From: Eubacteriaceae bacterium UBA4266
GTDB lineage: Bacteria > Bacillota > Clostridia > Eubacteriales > Eubacteriaceae
Reading direction: 5' to 3'
Length of the DNA stretch: 12,619 bases
Assembly (NCBI GenBank): GCA_002396065.1
Contig: DGWE01000094.1
Coordinates: 1 to 12,619 of the forward strand
The stretch's first letter is position 1; every line of letters starts with the position of its first letter. Both the position numbers and the translations under genes were made by a program. The notes beneath the pieces were generated by a model, which saw only the letters and a program-made list of their open reading frames with translations, did not search any database and was not told where the DNA came from. Of the stretch, positions 7,593-12,619 are shown piece after piece.

Positions 7593-7599
7593 CCTCCTT
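7593..7599 (-). promoter_or_regulatory. ribosome binding site of asd (GTG start)
   Basis: AAGGAGG on the minus strand lies 6 nt before the GTG at 7586. It lies beyond the riboswitch terminator, so control is by transcription termination rather than by masking this site. Confidence 0.85.
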
Positions 7600-7615
7600 C
7601 AGATCCTTTTGTCAT

Positions 7616-7642
7616 AAAAAAAGCCAGTATAGAGATACCGGC
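7616..7642 (-). terminator. intrinsic terminator of the lysine riboswitch expression platform
   Basis: The minus-strand hairpin GCCGGTAT-CTCT-ATACTGGC (8 bp, one G-U pair) is followed by seven T. It stands 40 nt after the aptamer and about 17 nt before the asd ribosome binding site. It would stop transcription when lysine is bound. Confidence 0.88.
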
Positions 7643-7682
7643 ATCACAAAGGTTCGAAATCAACATTGATTCCCAAACATTT

Positions 7683-7843
7683 GACAGCGCTCCGCCGACC
7701 GGCGACAGTCCTGACGATGTTTTCGGCAGGCCCAGAACCGTTATCAGCAGGGACAGCGGCTCTTCGGCGTTTTTTCCTTTTCCCGCCGTTCCCTTCGCCC
7801 TGATGCGATCCCGACGGGTACTGATAAAAGACGCACCTCTATC
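7683..7843 (-). promoter_or_regulatory. lysine riboswitch (L-box) aptamer upstream of asd-dapA-dapB
   Basis: The minus-strand RNA carries the conserved L-box core in order: GATAG of P1, AGGTGCG, AGTA, GGCGGGAAAAGG, CGCCGAAG, CTGGG, CTGTC, a GCC-GGTC-GGC stem, GGAG, and closing CTGTC pairing back to GATAG. This follows the order of the core elements of the Thermotoga and Bacillus lysine aptamers. P3 (AGCCG with CGGTT) and P4 (CCTG with CAGG) can be drawn in the expected places. The length of 161 nt is typical. It lies in the leader of three lysine/DAP genes and is followed by a terminator, so it should reduce their transcription when lysine is plentiful. Confidence 0.93.
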
Positions 7844-7876
7844 TTTGTTTTTTTTATATAAAATTTGCTGGTTTTT

Positions 7877-7905
7877 ATTGTATCAAAAAGCGCATGGTTT
7901 GAAAA
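7877..7905 (-). promoter_or_regulatory. probable promoter of the asd-dapA-dapB operon
   Basis: On the minus strand TACAAT (7882-7877) is preceded by TG one base upstream, an extended -10. A weak -35 (TTTTCA, 7905-7900) lies 17 nt before it. A second possible promoter is TTGATA (7886-7881) with TTTATA (7862-7857) at 18 nt. Either would start transcription just before the lysine aptamer. Confidence 0.6.
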
Positions 7906-7915
7906 GGGAAAAGTC

Positions 7916-7950
7916 AAATAAAAAAGCAGCGGTTCACCAGGCCGCTGCTT
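7916..7950 (-). terminator. rho-independent terminator downstream of the cobalamin riboswitch
   Basis: A perfect 9-bp stem (AAGCAGCGG with CCGCTGCTT) has a 9-nt loop and then six T, A, three T on the minus strand. It separates the cobalamin riboswitch unit from the asd promoter. No upstream antiterminator sequence complementary to the stem was found by eye. Confidence 0.85.
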
Positions 7951-8075
7951 CAAAGAGATGGTTCCATTCCTTTTGTGTGTAAGCAAATGGAAAGAGGAAT
8001 GAATTAATGAAGGTTAAATAGAAAGGATCCATTCGTCAAACCGACCTCTTTATGTGTCTGCTTTAACGTTGTTGC

Positions 8076-8107
8076 GTTCCGATGCCACAAATCGAAGACA
8101 TCCGAAC
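8076..8107 (-). repeat. imperfect inverted repeat (hairpin) just after the cobalamin aptamer
   Basis: In the minus-strand RNA GTTC, one G-G mismatch and GATGTC pair with GGCATC, the mismatch and GAAC around a 10-nt loop. It begins 6 nt after the closing strand of aptamer P1, where the regulatory hairpin (P13) that docks with the aptamer is expected in this class. Confidence 0.6.
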
Positions 8108-8113
8108 CAATCA

Positions 8114-8247
8114 CTGTGCCGGTCTTCTGACTTCGCGATATCATCTGCGCTCCCTTCCCACCTTTCGGCAGTGGCTATGAGCGCGCATTTCGCGTTACAG
8201 CTGCGATTCACAGTACAGGTTTTCCACCTGTTTCCCTTTACCCACAG
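8114..8247 (-). promoter_or_regulatory. cobalamin riboswitch aptamer
   Basis: The minus-strand RNA shows the conserved cobalamin aptamer in order: AAAGGGAAACAGGTGGAAA and its partner CCTGT, CTGTAA, GCCACTG, GGGAAGG, GATGATATCGCGAA, and the B12 box AAGTCAGAAGACCGGC (8133-8118). CTGTG (8247-8243) pairs with CACAG (8118-8114) to close P1. In this riboswitch family adenosylcobalamin or a related corrinoid normally lowers expression of the downstream gene. Here no recognisable cobalamin gene follows. It has its own promoter 25 nt upstream. Strand and identity are clear; the regulated target is not. Confidence 0.92.
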
Positions 8248-8271
8248 GATCTTTTTTATTTAACTAATCTC

Positions 8272-8300
8272 ATTATAGAATAATCTTATTAAAAGGTCAA
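8272..8300 (-). promoter_or_regulatory. strong sigma-A-type promoter of the cobalamin riboswitch unit
   Basis: On the minus strand TTGACC (8300-8295), a 17-nt spacer and TATAAT (8277-8272) give 11 of 12 consensus positions. Transcription should begin near 8265, about 18 nt before the aptamer. Confidence 0.87.
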
Positions 8301-8303
8301 TTC

Positions 8304-8324
8304 ATTTGAGAAAAGGTCTCAAAT
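8304..8324 (-). terminator. stem-loop directly after sir2, weak or non-canonical terminator
   Basis: A perfect 8-bp stem (ATTTGAGA with TCTCAAAT) with a 5-nt loop begins at the base after the sir2 stop codon. No T tract follows on the minus strand, so termination may be inefficient and some sir2 transcripts could continue into the cobalamin riboswitch. It may instead protect the mRNA 3' end. Confidence 0.4.
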
Positions 8325-9062
8325 TTACATATTTTCGACCGCTTCGGCCATGACCTTGGCGATGTCGTCGCGGATGACCAGCTCTGCTCTGGAGTCCGCC
8401 GAGGTCGCCGATTTGTTGATTTCAACGAGGTGCTTTCCTCTGAAATAATTGATCAGGCCGGCTGCCGGGTAGACAATCAGCGAGGTGCCGCCGACGATCA
8501 GGGTGTCGGCCTTTGAAATGGCGTCCACCGCGCCGTTGATCTGCGCTGGATCCAGGGCTTCTTCGTAAAGCACGACGTCGGGCTTGACGATCGCGCCGCA
8601 TTTTTCGCATTTCGGCACGCCCAGCTGCGCCATCACCCATTCGTCATCGTAAAACGCACCGCATTTCGTGCAGTAGTTGCGCTTGACCGAGCCGTGGAGT
8701 TCAAAGACGATTTCGCTGCCCGCCTTTTGATGCAGGCCGTCGATGTTCTGGGTGACCACAGCCTTGACCTTGCCCATTTTTTCGAGCTTGGCCAGCGCAA
8801 TATGACAGCCGTTGGGTTCGGCCTTGGGATAGACCATCTTGTCTCGGTAAAATTTATAGAATTCTTCGGTGTGGTTGACGAAAAAGCTGTGGGACACCAT
8901 TTCTTCCGGCGTGAAGGTGGCGTTGAGCTTCTGGCTGTAAATGCCGCCCGCCGATCTGAAATCCGGAATGCCGGAAGCCGTCGAAACGCCGGCGCCGCCA
9001 AAGAAGACGATGTTGTCGCTTTCCCTCAAAATTTCCGTTAGCTTCGAAATGTCAGATGCCAT
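8325..9062 (-). CDS. Sir2-family NAD-dependent protein deacylase
   Basis: This sirtuin removes acyl groups from protein lysines using NAD. The 245 residues contain GAGVSTASGIPDFRS (24-38), TQNID (104-108), the catalytic His123 in ELHGS, four zinc cysteines (Cys131, 134, 152, 155) in two CxxC pairs, and GGTSLIVYPAAGL (191-203), so it is intact. It most resembles small bacterial sirtuins of the Thermotoga Sir2 type. The exact acyl preference cannot be told. The frame stays open 46 codons further upstream, but ATG 9062 is chosen because GGGGG lies 8 nt before it, and the longer form would begin upstream of its own promoter. It is a single-gene unit between typA and the cobalamin riboswitch. The family is often labelled cobB or npdA; that name does not imply a role in cobalamin synthesis. 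Confidence 0.95.
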   Translation of the reverse strand: MASDISKLTEILRESDNIVFFGGAGVSTASGIPDFRSAGGIYSQKLNATFTPEEMVSHSFFVNHTEEFYKFYRDKMVYPKAEPNGCHIALAKLEKMGKVKAVVTQNIDGLHQKAGSEIVFELHGSVKRNYCTKCGAFYDDEWVMAQLGVPKCEKCGAIVKPDVVLYEEALDPAQINGAVDAISKADTLIVGGTSLIVYPAAGLINYFRGKHLVEINKSATSADSRAELVIRDDIAKVMAEAVENM

Positions 9063-9070
9063 TGTAATAA

Positions 9071-9075
9071 CCCCC
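9071..9075 (-). promoter_or_regulatory. ribosome binding site deciding the sir2 start
   Basis: GGGGG on the minus strand lies 8 nt before the ATG at 9062. It supports the short form over the longer open frame reaching 9200. Confidence 0.65.
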
Positions 9076-9086
9076 TTTTTATTTTT

Positions 9087-9116
9087 ATTATACGCCTGTT
9101 CTGGGGGAAATGCCAA
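9087..9116 (-). promoter_or_regulatory. sigma-A-type promoter of sir2
   Basis: On the minus strand TTGGCA (9116-9111), an 18-nt spacer and TATAAT (9092-9087) lie between the typA terminator and the sir2 ribosome binding site. Confidence 0.8.
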
Positions 9117-9120
9117 CCAC

Positions 9121-9151
9121 AAAAAAACGCCGCCCCAAAAAGGAGCAGCGT
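9121..9151 (-). terminator. rho-independent terminator of typA
   Basis: A 10-bp stem with two G-U pairs (ACGCTGCTCC with GGGGCGGCGT) and a 5-nt loop is followed by seven T on the minus strand. It begins 20 nt after the typA stop. Confidence 0.9.
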
Positions 9152-9171
9152 CGTGATCGTGCCAAAACGGC

Positions 9172-11001
9172 TTATTTGTTGCCACCGCCGCGGCGCGCAC
9201 GTCTTCTGTCCAGTTCAGACAAAATCTTCTTGCGCAGGCGGATGCTCTGCGGTGTGACTTCCACCAATTCGTCGTCTTCGATAAATTCGAGGGCTTCTTC
9301 GAGGGAGAAGACCTTCGGATCGATGAGCTTCAGGGCTTCGTCGGAGCCGGACGCACGGGTGTTGGTCAGCTTCTTGTTCTTAATCGGGTTGACGACCATG
9401 TCGTCGCTGCGGTTGTTGATCCCGATGATCATGCCTTCGTAGACCTTAGTCCCCGGATCGACGAGCAAGGTCCCGCGGTCGCTCAAGTTGAACAGCGAGT
9501 ACGCCATAGTTTCGCCGTTGACGCCGGAGACGAGCACGCCGTTCTGACGGCCTGGGATGTCGCCCTTGTAGCGTTCGAAGTGGTCGAAGCGGCGGACCAG
9601 CGTCCCTTCGCCGTGGGTGTCGTTGATGAATTCGCTCTGATAGCCGAGGAGCCCGCGGGTCGGGACTTCGAAAGTCATGTCGGTCCAGCCTTCTTCGGAG
9701 CTCATTTCAGTCATCATCCCCTTGCGCTGGTTCAATTTGGCGATGACGGTTCCGGAGTATTCGTCCGGCACGTTGGCGACGACTTCTTCGATCGGTTCGG
9801 TCCGGTGGCCGGATTCGTCGGTTCTGAAAATGACTTCCGGCTTGGAGACGGCCAGCTCGTAGCCTTCGCGGCGCATGTTTTCGATCAGAATCGACAGGTG
9901 CAGTTCGCCGCGGCCCGAAACCTTGAAGCCCTCGGTGGTGTCCGGCAGGGGTTCAACTTCGAGGCCGACGTTGACTTCCAATTCCTTTTCGAGGCGGGCC
10001 TTCAGGTGGCGGGTCGTGATGAATTCCCCTTCCTGGCCGGCAAAGGGCGAGGTGTTGACGAAGAAGTTCATCGACAGCGTCGGCTTTTCAATTTCGATCA
10101 TTTCCATCGGCTGGACCTGATCCACTTCGCCGATGGTTTCGCCGATGGAGATGTCCGGAATCCCGGAGACCACGGCGATGTCGCCGGCCGGCGCGGATTT
10201 AACCGGCACTCTGGACAAGCCCTTGTAGACGAAGACCTGATTGACCTTGACCTTTTCGAAGCTGCCGTCGCGCTTGGCCACTTCCAGCTGGTCCCCTTCG
10301 TGGATCGTCCCAGTGGAGACGCGGCCGATGCCGAGGCGGCCGATGTAGTCATCGTAGGCCAGGGATGAAATCTGCATCTGCAGCGGTTCGAGGCTCAGGT
10401 CTTCCTGAATGCCGACGTGCTTGATGATCGTGTCGAACAGCGGAGTCAAATCCGTACTGTCGTCGTCCATTTCGTATTTGGCAATGCCTTCCTTGGCGAT
10501 CCCGTAGAGAATCGGGAAGTCGAGCTGTTCGTCGTTGGCGTGGAGTTCGACAAAGAGGTCGAAGACTTCGTCGACGACTTCTTCGGCGCGCTGGTCCTTC
10601 TTGTCGATCTTATTGATGAACAGAATCGGGCGCAGTCCCTGTTCGAGGGATTTGTTCAAAACAAAGCGGGTCTGAGGCATCGGGCCTTCGCTCGCGTCGA
10701 CGAGCAGGATAACGGTGTCGACGGTTTTAAGGATCCGTTCCACTTCAGACGAGAAATCGGCGTGGCCCGGGGTGTCGACGATGTTGATCTTGATACCGTC
10801 GTGCATGACCGAGCAGTTCTTCGAGTAAATGGTGATCCCGCGTTCCCGTTCCAAATCGTTGGAGTCCATCACGCAGTCGACGACCTTCTGGTTGTCGCGG
10901 AAGACGTGGCTCTGATTGAGGAAAGCGTCGACCAGCGTGGACTTGCCCGCGTCGACGTGTGCAATCACGGCAATATTAATAATTGGATTTTCTTGTTTCA
11001 T
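9172..11001 (-). CDS. typA: translational GTPase TypA/BipA
   Basis: This ribosome-associated GTPase of the EF-G-like class has roles in 50S assembly and stress or cold growth in the species studied. The 609 residues match the family length. G motifs are AHVDAGKST (14-22), RERGITI (52-58), DTPGHADF (76-83) and NKID (130-133), and the EF-G-like domains and a lysine/arginine-rich C-terminus ([15 protein letters not shown]) follow. The ATG lies 6 nt after AGGAG; an out-of-frame ATG 4 nt upstream is ignored. The gene is monocistronic, with its own extended -10 promoter, a leader of about 110 nt containing an inverted repeat, and its own terminator. It could be mistaken for EF-G or LepA, but length and C-terminus favour TypA. 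Confidence 0.97.
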   Translation of the reverse strand: MKQENPIINIAVIAHVDAGKSTLVDAFLNQSHVFRDNQKVVDCVMDSNDLERERGITIYSKNCSVMHDGIKINIVDTPGHADFSSEVERILKTVDTVILLVDASEGPMPQTRFVLNKSLEQGLRPILFINKIDKKDQRAEEVVDEVFDLFVELHANDEQLDFPILYGIAKEGIAKYEMDDDSTDLTPLFDTIIKHVGIQEDLSLEPLQMQISSLAYDDYIGRLGIGRVSTGTIHEGDQLEVAKRDGSFEKVKVNQVFVYKGLSRVPVKSAPAGDIAVVSGIPDISIGETIGEVDQVQPMEMIEIEKPTLSMNFFVNTSPFAGQEGEFITTRHLKARLEKELEVNVGLEVEPLPDTTEGFKVSGRGELHLSILIENMRREGYELAVSKPEVIFRTDESGHRTEPIEEVVANVPDEYSGTVIAKLNQRKGMMTEMSSEEGWTDMTFEVPTRGLLGYQSEFINDTHGEGTLVRRFDHFERYKGDIPGRQNGVLVSGVNGETMAYSLFNLSDRGTLLVDPGTKVYEGMIIGINNRSDDMVVNPIKNKKLTNTRASGSDEALKLIDPKVFSLEEALEFIEDDELVEVTPQSIRLRKKILSELDRRRARRGGGNK

Positions 11002-11064
11002 TCATTTCTCCTGTTTAACGAATTGTAGTGCCGATAATGGTCAAAATTTATTTCATTTATTTTC

Positions 11065-11080
11065 AATCGGCCCGCCGATT
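11065..11080 (-). repeat. inverted repeat in the typA leader
   Basis: AATCGGC and GCCGATT are separated by 2 nt, about 65 nt before the typA start. An alternative stem uses CCCG at 11087-11084 with CGGG at 11074-11071, so the two cannot form together. Its function is unknown. Confidence 0.45.
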
Positions 11081-11118
11081 TGACGGGTTTTCATTTGTGT
11101 GAAAATTTCGCTTACAAG

Positions 11119-11147
11119 ACTATATCACACTTTTCATTTTCTTTCAA
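11119..11147 (-). promoter_or_regulatory. extended -10 sigma-A-type promoter of typA
   Basis: On the minus strand TTGAAA (11147-11142), a 17-nt spacer and TATAGT (11124-11119) are joined by TG one base before the -10. The leader to the typA ATG is about 110 nt. Confidence 0.82.
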
Positions 11148-11177
11148 TTTTTCCTTGATTTTTTACAAAATTGCACT

Positions 11178-11204
11178 AAAAAAAGCGGAGCTGACTCCGC
11201 TTTT
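11178..11204 (-). terminator. rho-independent terminator of the SPFH gene
   Basis: A perfect 10-bp stem (AAAAGCGGAG with CTCCGCTTTT) with a 4-nt loop runs into a T tract on the minus strand, 20 nt after the stop codon. Confidence 0.9.
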
Positions 11205-11224
11205 AATTTAAAAATGGCCCTTTG

Positions 11225-12259
11225 TCATTGGCGATGTCCTTGATATTCGACGTCCCGGTTAATCCGCGCGGACGTCTCAGCCGCTTCCCGGCCGCCCCGT
11301 CCAGTTTCGCTCGTGACGCACGGATCGGCTGCCGGCGCCTTTTGCGCCTTCGGCCTTTTGTCGATCGGCGTGTGATCGCCAACGCCCAAAGCCTCGCCGG
11401 CCACACCCAGCGACGTGATCAAATCGCTTAAATCCGTCGGCATGTAAATCTTCGTCGCCCGGCCGTCGGCCATGTCCTTCAGAGCTTCAATGCCTCTAAG
11501 CTTCAACACCGCGTCCTGTATGTCCGCCTCATTGAGCATCTTGATCCCGTCGGCCTTCGCCTTGGAAACCAACAGGAGAGAGCGCGCTTCCCCTTCAGCC
11601 GTCGCGATTTTCGCGTCCCGCTCTGCTTCGGCGGCGAGAATCTTCGCCTTCTTGTCCCCTTCAGCCCGGGAGACGACCGCTTCCTGATGGGCCTGAGCCT
11701 CGAGCACGGTCTGGCGCCGTTCCCTTTCGGCCCGCATCTGCTTGGTCATGACCTCTTCGATTTCTTGGGGCGGCTTGATGTTTTTGATTTCCACCCGGGT
11801 CACGCGAATACCCCAAGGATCAGTCGCCTCGTCGAGGACGCCCTGCATCTTGGCGTTGATCACTTCCCGGCTCGTCAGCGTCTGATCCAGCTCCATCTCG
11901 CCGATGATGTTGCGCAGCGTGGTGGCTGACAGGTTTTCCAGCCCCGCGTGGGGGTTGTTAATGCCGTAGGTGTAAAGCTTCGGGTCGAACACCTTCATGA
12001 ACACGACGGAGTCGATCTGCATCGTGACATTGTCTTTGGTGATCACCGGCTGCGGCGGAAAATCCAGCACCTGTTCCTTCAGAGAGACCTTGCTGGTGAT
12101 TTGGTCAATAAACGGCGCCTTCACGTGGAGGCCCGCCTCCCAGATGGTTTTGAATTTGCCGAGCCGTTCGATAATATAGGTCTCGGTTTGCGGTACGACG
12201 CGCACGTTGACGAGCACCAGCACCAGAATGACGATGAGCAGAAAGATCATTCCCAACAC
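11225..12259 (-). CDS. SPFH/stomatin-family (band 7) membrane protein, QmcA-like
   Basis: Band 7 proteins form membrane rings or scaffolds thought to organise microdomains and protect or regulate membrane proteases and transporters. The 344 residues start with one hydrophobic membrane segment (about 3-19). The SPFH domain follows, with VVPQTETYIIERLGKF (21-36) and the conserved GIRVTRVEIKNIKPP further on. Next comes an Ala/Glu/Arg-rich helical region of coiled-coil type (about 180-240), then a polar tail of about 55 residues rich in Arg, Lys and Ala. The start is GTG at 12259, 6 nt after AGGAG; ATG at codon 4 is the alternative. The gene lies alone between the rpsI terminator and its own terminator. 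No clear promoter was seen in the 40 nt upstream, so partial readthrough from rpsI is possible. No NfeD-type partner is adjacent in the window. Confidence 0.92.
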   Translation of the reverse strand: MLGMIFLLIVILVLVLVNVRVVPQTETYIIERLGKFKTIWEAGLHVKAPFIDQITSKVSLKEQVLDFPPQPVITKDNVTMQIDSVVFMKVFDPKLYTYGINNPHAGLENLSATTLRNIIGEMELDQTLTSREVINAKMQGVLDEATDPWGIRVTRVEIKNIKPPQEIEEVMTKQMRAERERRQTVLEAQAHQEAVVSRAEGDKKAKILAAEAERDAKIATAEGEARSLLLVSKAKADGIKMLNEADIQDAVLKLRGIEALKDMADGRATKIYMPTDLSDLITSLGVAGEALGVGDHTPIDKRPKAQKAPAADPCVTSETGRGGREAAETSARINRDVEYQGHRQ

Positions 12260-12298
12260 GATTTTCTCCTTTGTTAAAAAATAATAAAATTAGGGTTG

Positions 12299-12329
12299 AA
12301 AAAAGACTTTGCCGAAAAGCGGCAAAGTC
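12299..12329 (-). terminator. rho-independent terminator of the rpsI operon
   Basis: A perfect 10-bp stem (GACTTTGCCG with CGGCAAAGTC) and a 5-nt loop are followed by six T on the minus strand, 13 nt after the rpsI stop. Confidence 0.94.
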
Positions 12330-12342
12330 CGATGGATATAAA

Positions 12343-12619
12343 TTAACGTTTTGAGAACTGCGGTGCGCGGCGCGCTTTTTTGAGACCGTATTTCTTACGT
12401 TCGACCATTCTGTCGTCACGAGTTAAGAAGCCAGCCTTCTTCAGTTCAGGACGCAGGTTGACGTCTGCTTCGACCAATGCGCGGGCGATACCGTGGCGGA
12501 TCGCGCCGGCCTGACCGTTGAAACCGCCGCCATAAACGTTGACGACAACGTCAAAGCTGTCAGTGGTGTTGGTTAATGCCAACGGCTGACGTGCGATCAT
12601 TTTCAGTGTTTCCAGTCCG
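12343..12619 (-). CDS. rpsI: 30S ribosomal protein S9, C-terminal part, truncated by window edge
   Basis: This is a small-subunit ribosomal protein whose C-terminal tail reaches the P-site tRNA. The frame is open to the right edge, so about 92 codons are visible and roughly the first 40 are missing. Recognisable parts are [34 protein letters not shown], and the invariant ending [17 protein letters not shown]. The internal ATG at 12600 is a codon of the continuous frame, not the start. In Bacillota it normally follows rplM (L13), which would lie beyond the window. A strong terminator follows. Confidence 0.97.
   Translation of the reverse strand, partial: GLETLKMIARQPLALTNTTDSFDVVVNVYGGGFNGQAGAIRHGIARALVEADVNLRPELKKAGFLTRDDRMVERKKYGLKKARRAPQFSKR

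Larger units (their letters stand above)
7920..8265 (-). ncRNA. candidate riboswitch-containing small RNA without a gene
   Basis: A near-consensus promoter (8300-8272) and a strong terminator (7950-7916) define a transcript of about 345 nt. Its first part is a cobalamin aptamer. The next 160 nt contain an imperfect hairpin (8107-8076) and a pyrimidine-rich segment that can pair in several exclusive ways, but no convincing coding region. B12-riboswitch-led regulatory RNAs are known (EutX in Enterococcus, Rli55 in Listeria), where the RNA sequesters an antiterminator protein. Whether this RNA acts in such a way is inference; it could also be a leader whose gene has been lost, or a leader of asd. 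Confidence 0.45.

Noticed and set aside
7491..7982. Plus-strand open frame of 163 codons over the asd leader
   Set aside because: It is antisense to the start of asd and to the lysine riboswitch, with no plausible start signal or protein similarity.
7744..7986. Minus-strand open frame of 80 codons spanning the terminator and lysine aptamer
   Set aside because: It crosses a strong terminator, a promoter and a well-matched riboswitch, has a basic low-complexity product and lacks a ribosome binding site.
7950..8113. ANTAR-protein binding site (paired hexaloop hairpins), as in EutX/Rli55 RNAs
   Set aside because: One small hairpin with a 6-nt loop (AACG-CAACAA-CGTT) is present, but it lacks the expected A at loop position 1 and G at position 4, and no second matching hairpin was seen.
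9063..9200. Longer Sir2 start at 9200 giving a 291-residue protein
   Set aside because: The extension would run back through the sir2 promoter and the typA terminator into the typA 3' end, has no ribosome binding site and does not resemble sirtuin N-termini.
9580..10368. Plus-strand open frame of 262 codons opposite typA
   Set aside because: It is a shadow of the typA frame. It has no ribosome binding site and no domain, and the composition is that of reverse-complemented codons.

Overview
The window reads as a chromosomal housekeeping segment of a moderately high-GC Bacillota, most likely class Clostridia; a Eubacteriaceae-type host fits but is inference. Supporting signs are strong AGGAGG-type ribosome binding sites, TTG and GTG starts, sigma-A-type promoters, an L-box (lysine) riboswitch, a cobalamin riboswitch, and U-tract terminators after most units. 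Every convincing gene lies on the minus strand, so transcription runs from high to low coordinates. There is no sign of phage, IS, CRISPR, tRNA or rRNA.

Layout in transcription order. (1) 12619-12299: 3' part of rpsI (ribosomal protein S9) and its terminator. (2) 12259-11178: an SPFH/stomatin-family membrane protein and its terminator. (3) 11147-9121: promoter, leader with an inverted repeat, typA/bipA and its terminator. (4) 9116-8304: promoter and a Sir2 NAD-dependent deacylase. (5) 8300-7916: a gene-poor stretch with a near-consensus promoter, a cobalamin riboswitch, several mutually exclusive stems and a terminator, but no convincing gene. (6) 7905-4800: promoter, lysine riboswitch with terminator, then asd-dapA-dapB. 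(7) 4813-656: a promoter embedded in the previous terminator hairpin, then aspartokinase, a stand-alone double-ACT paralogue of its regulatory half, a large membrane-anchored L,D-transpeptidase, and a terminator. (8) 630-1: promoter and the 5' part of serine O-acetyltransferase.

Units 6 and 7 form a diaminopimelate/lysine and cell-wall block. Aspartokinase and Asd make aspartate semialdehyde, and DapA and DapB carry it toward tetrahydrodipicolinate and meso-DAP. The L,D-transpeptidase may then use DAP-containing stems for 3-3 cross-links. The two halves are controlled differently: asd-dapA-dapB by a lysine riboswitch, and the aspartokinase operon by a plain promoter plus, presumably, ACT-domain feedback.

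The items most worth a second look are the cobalamin riboswitch unit without a gene (an sRNA candidate, or the first of two riboswitches in series before asd), the stand-alone ACT protein, and the transpeptidase with its roughly 300-residue acidic cytoplasmic tail.
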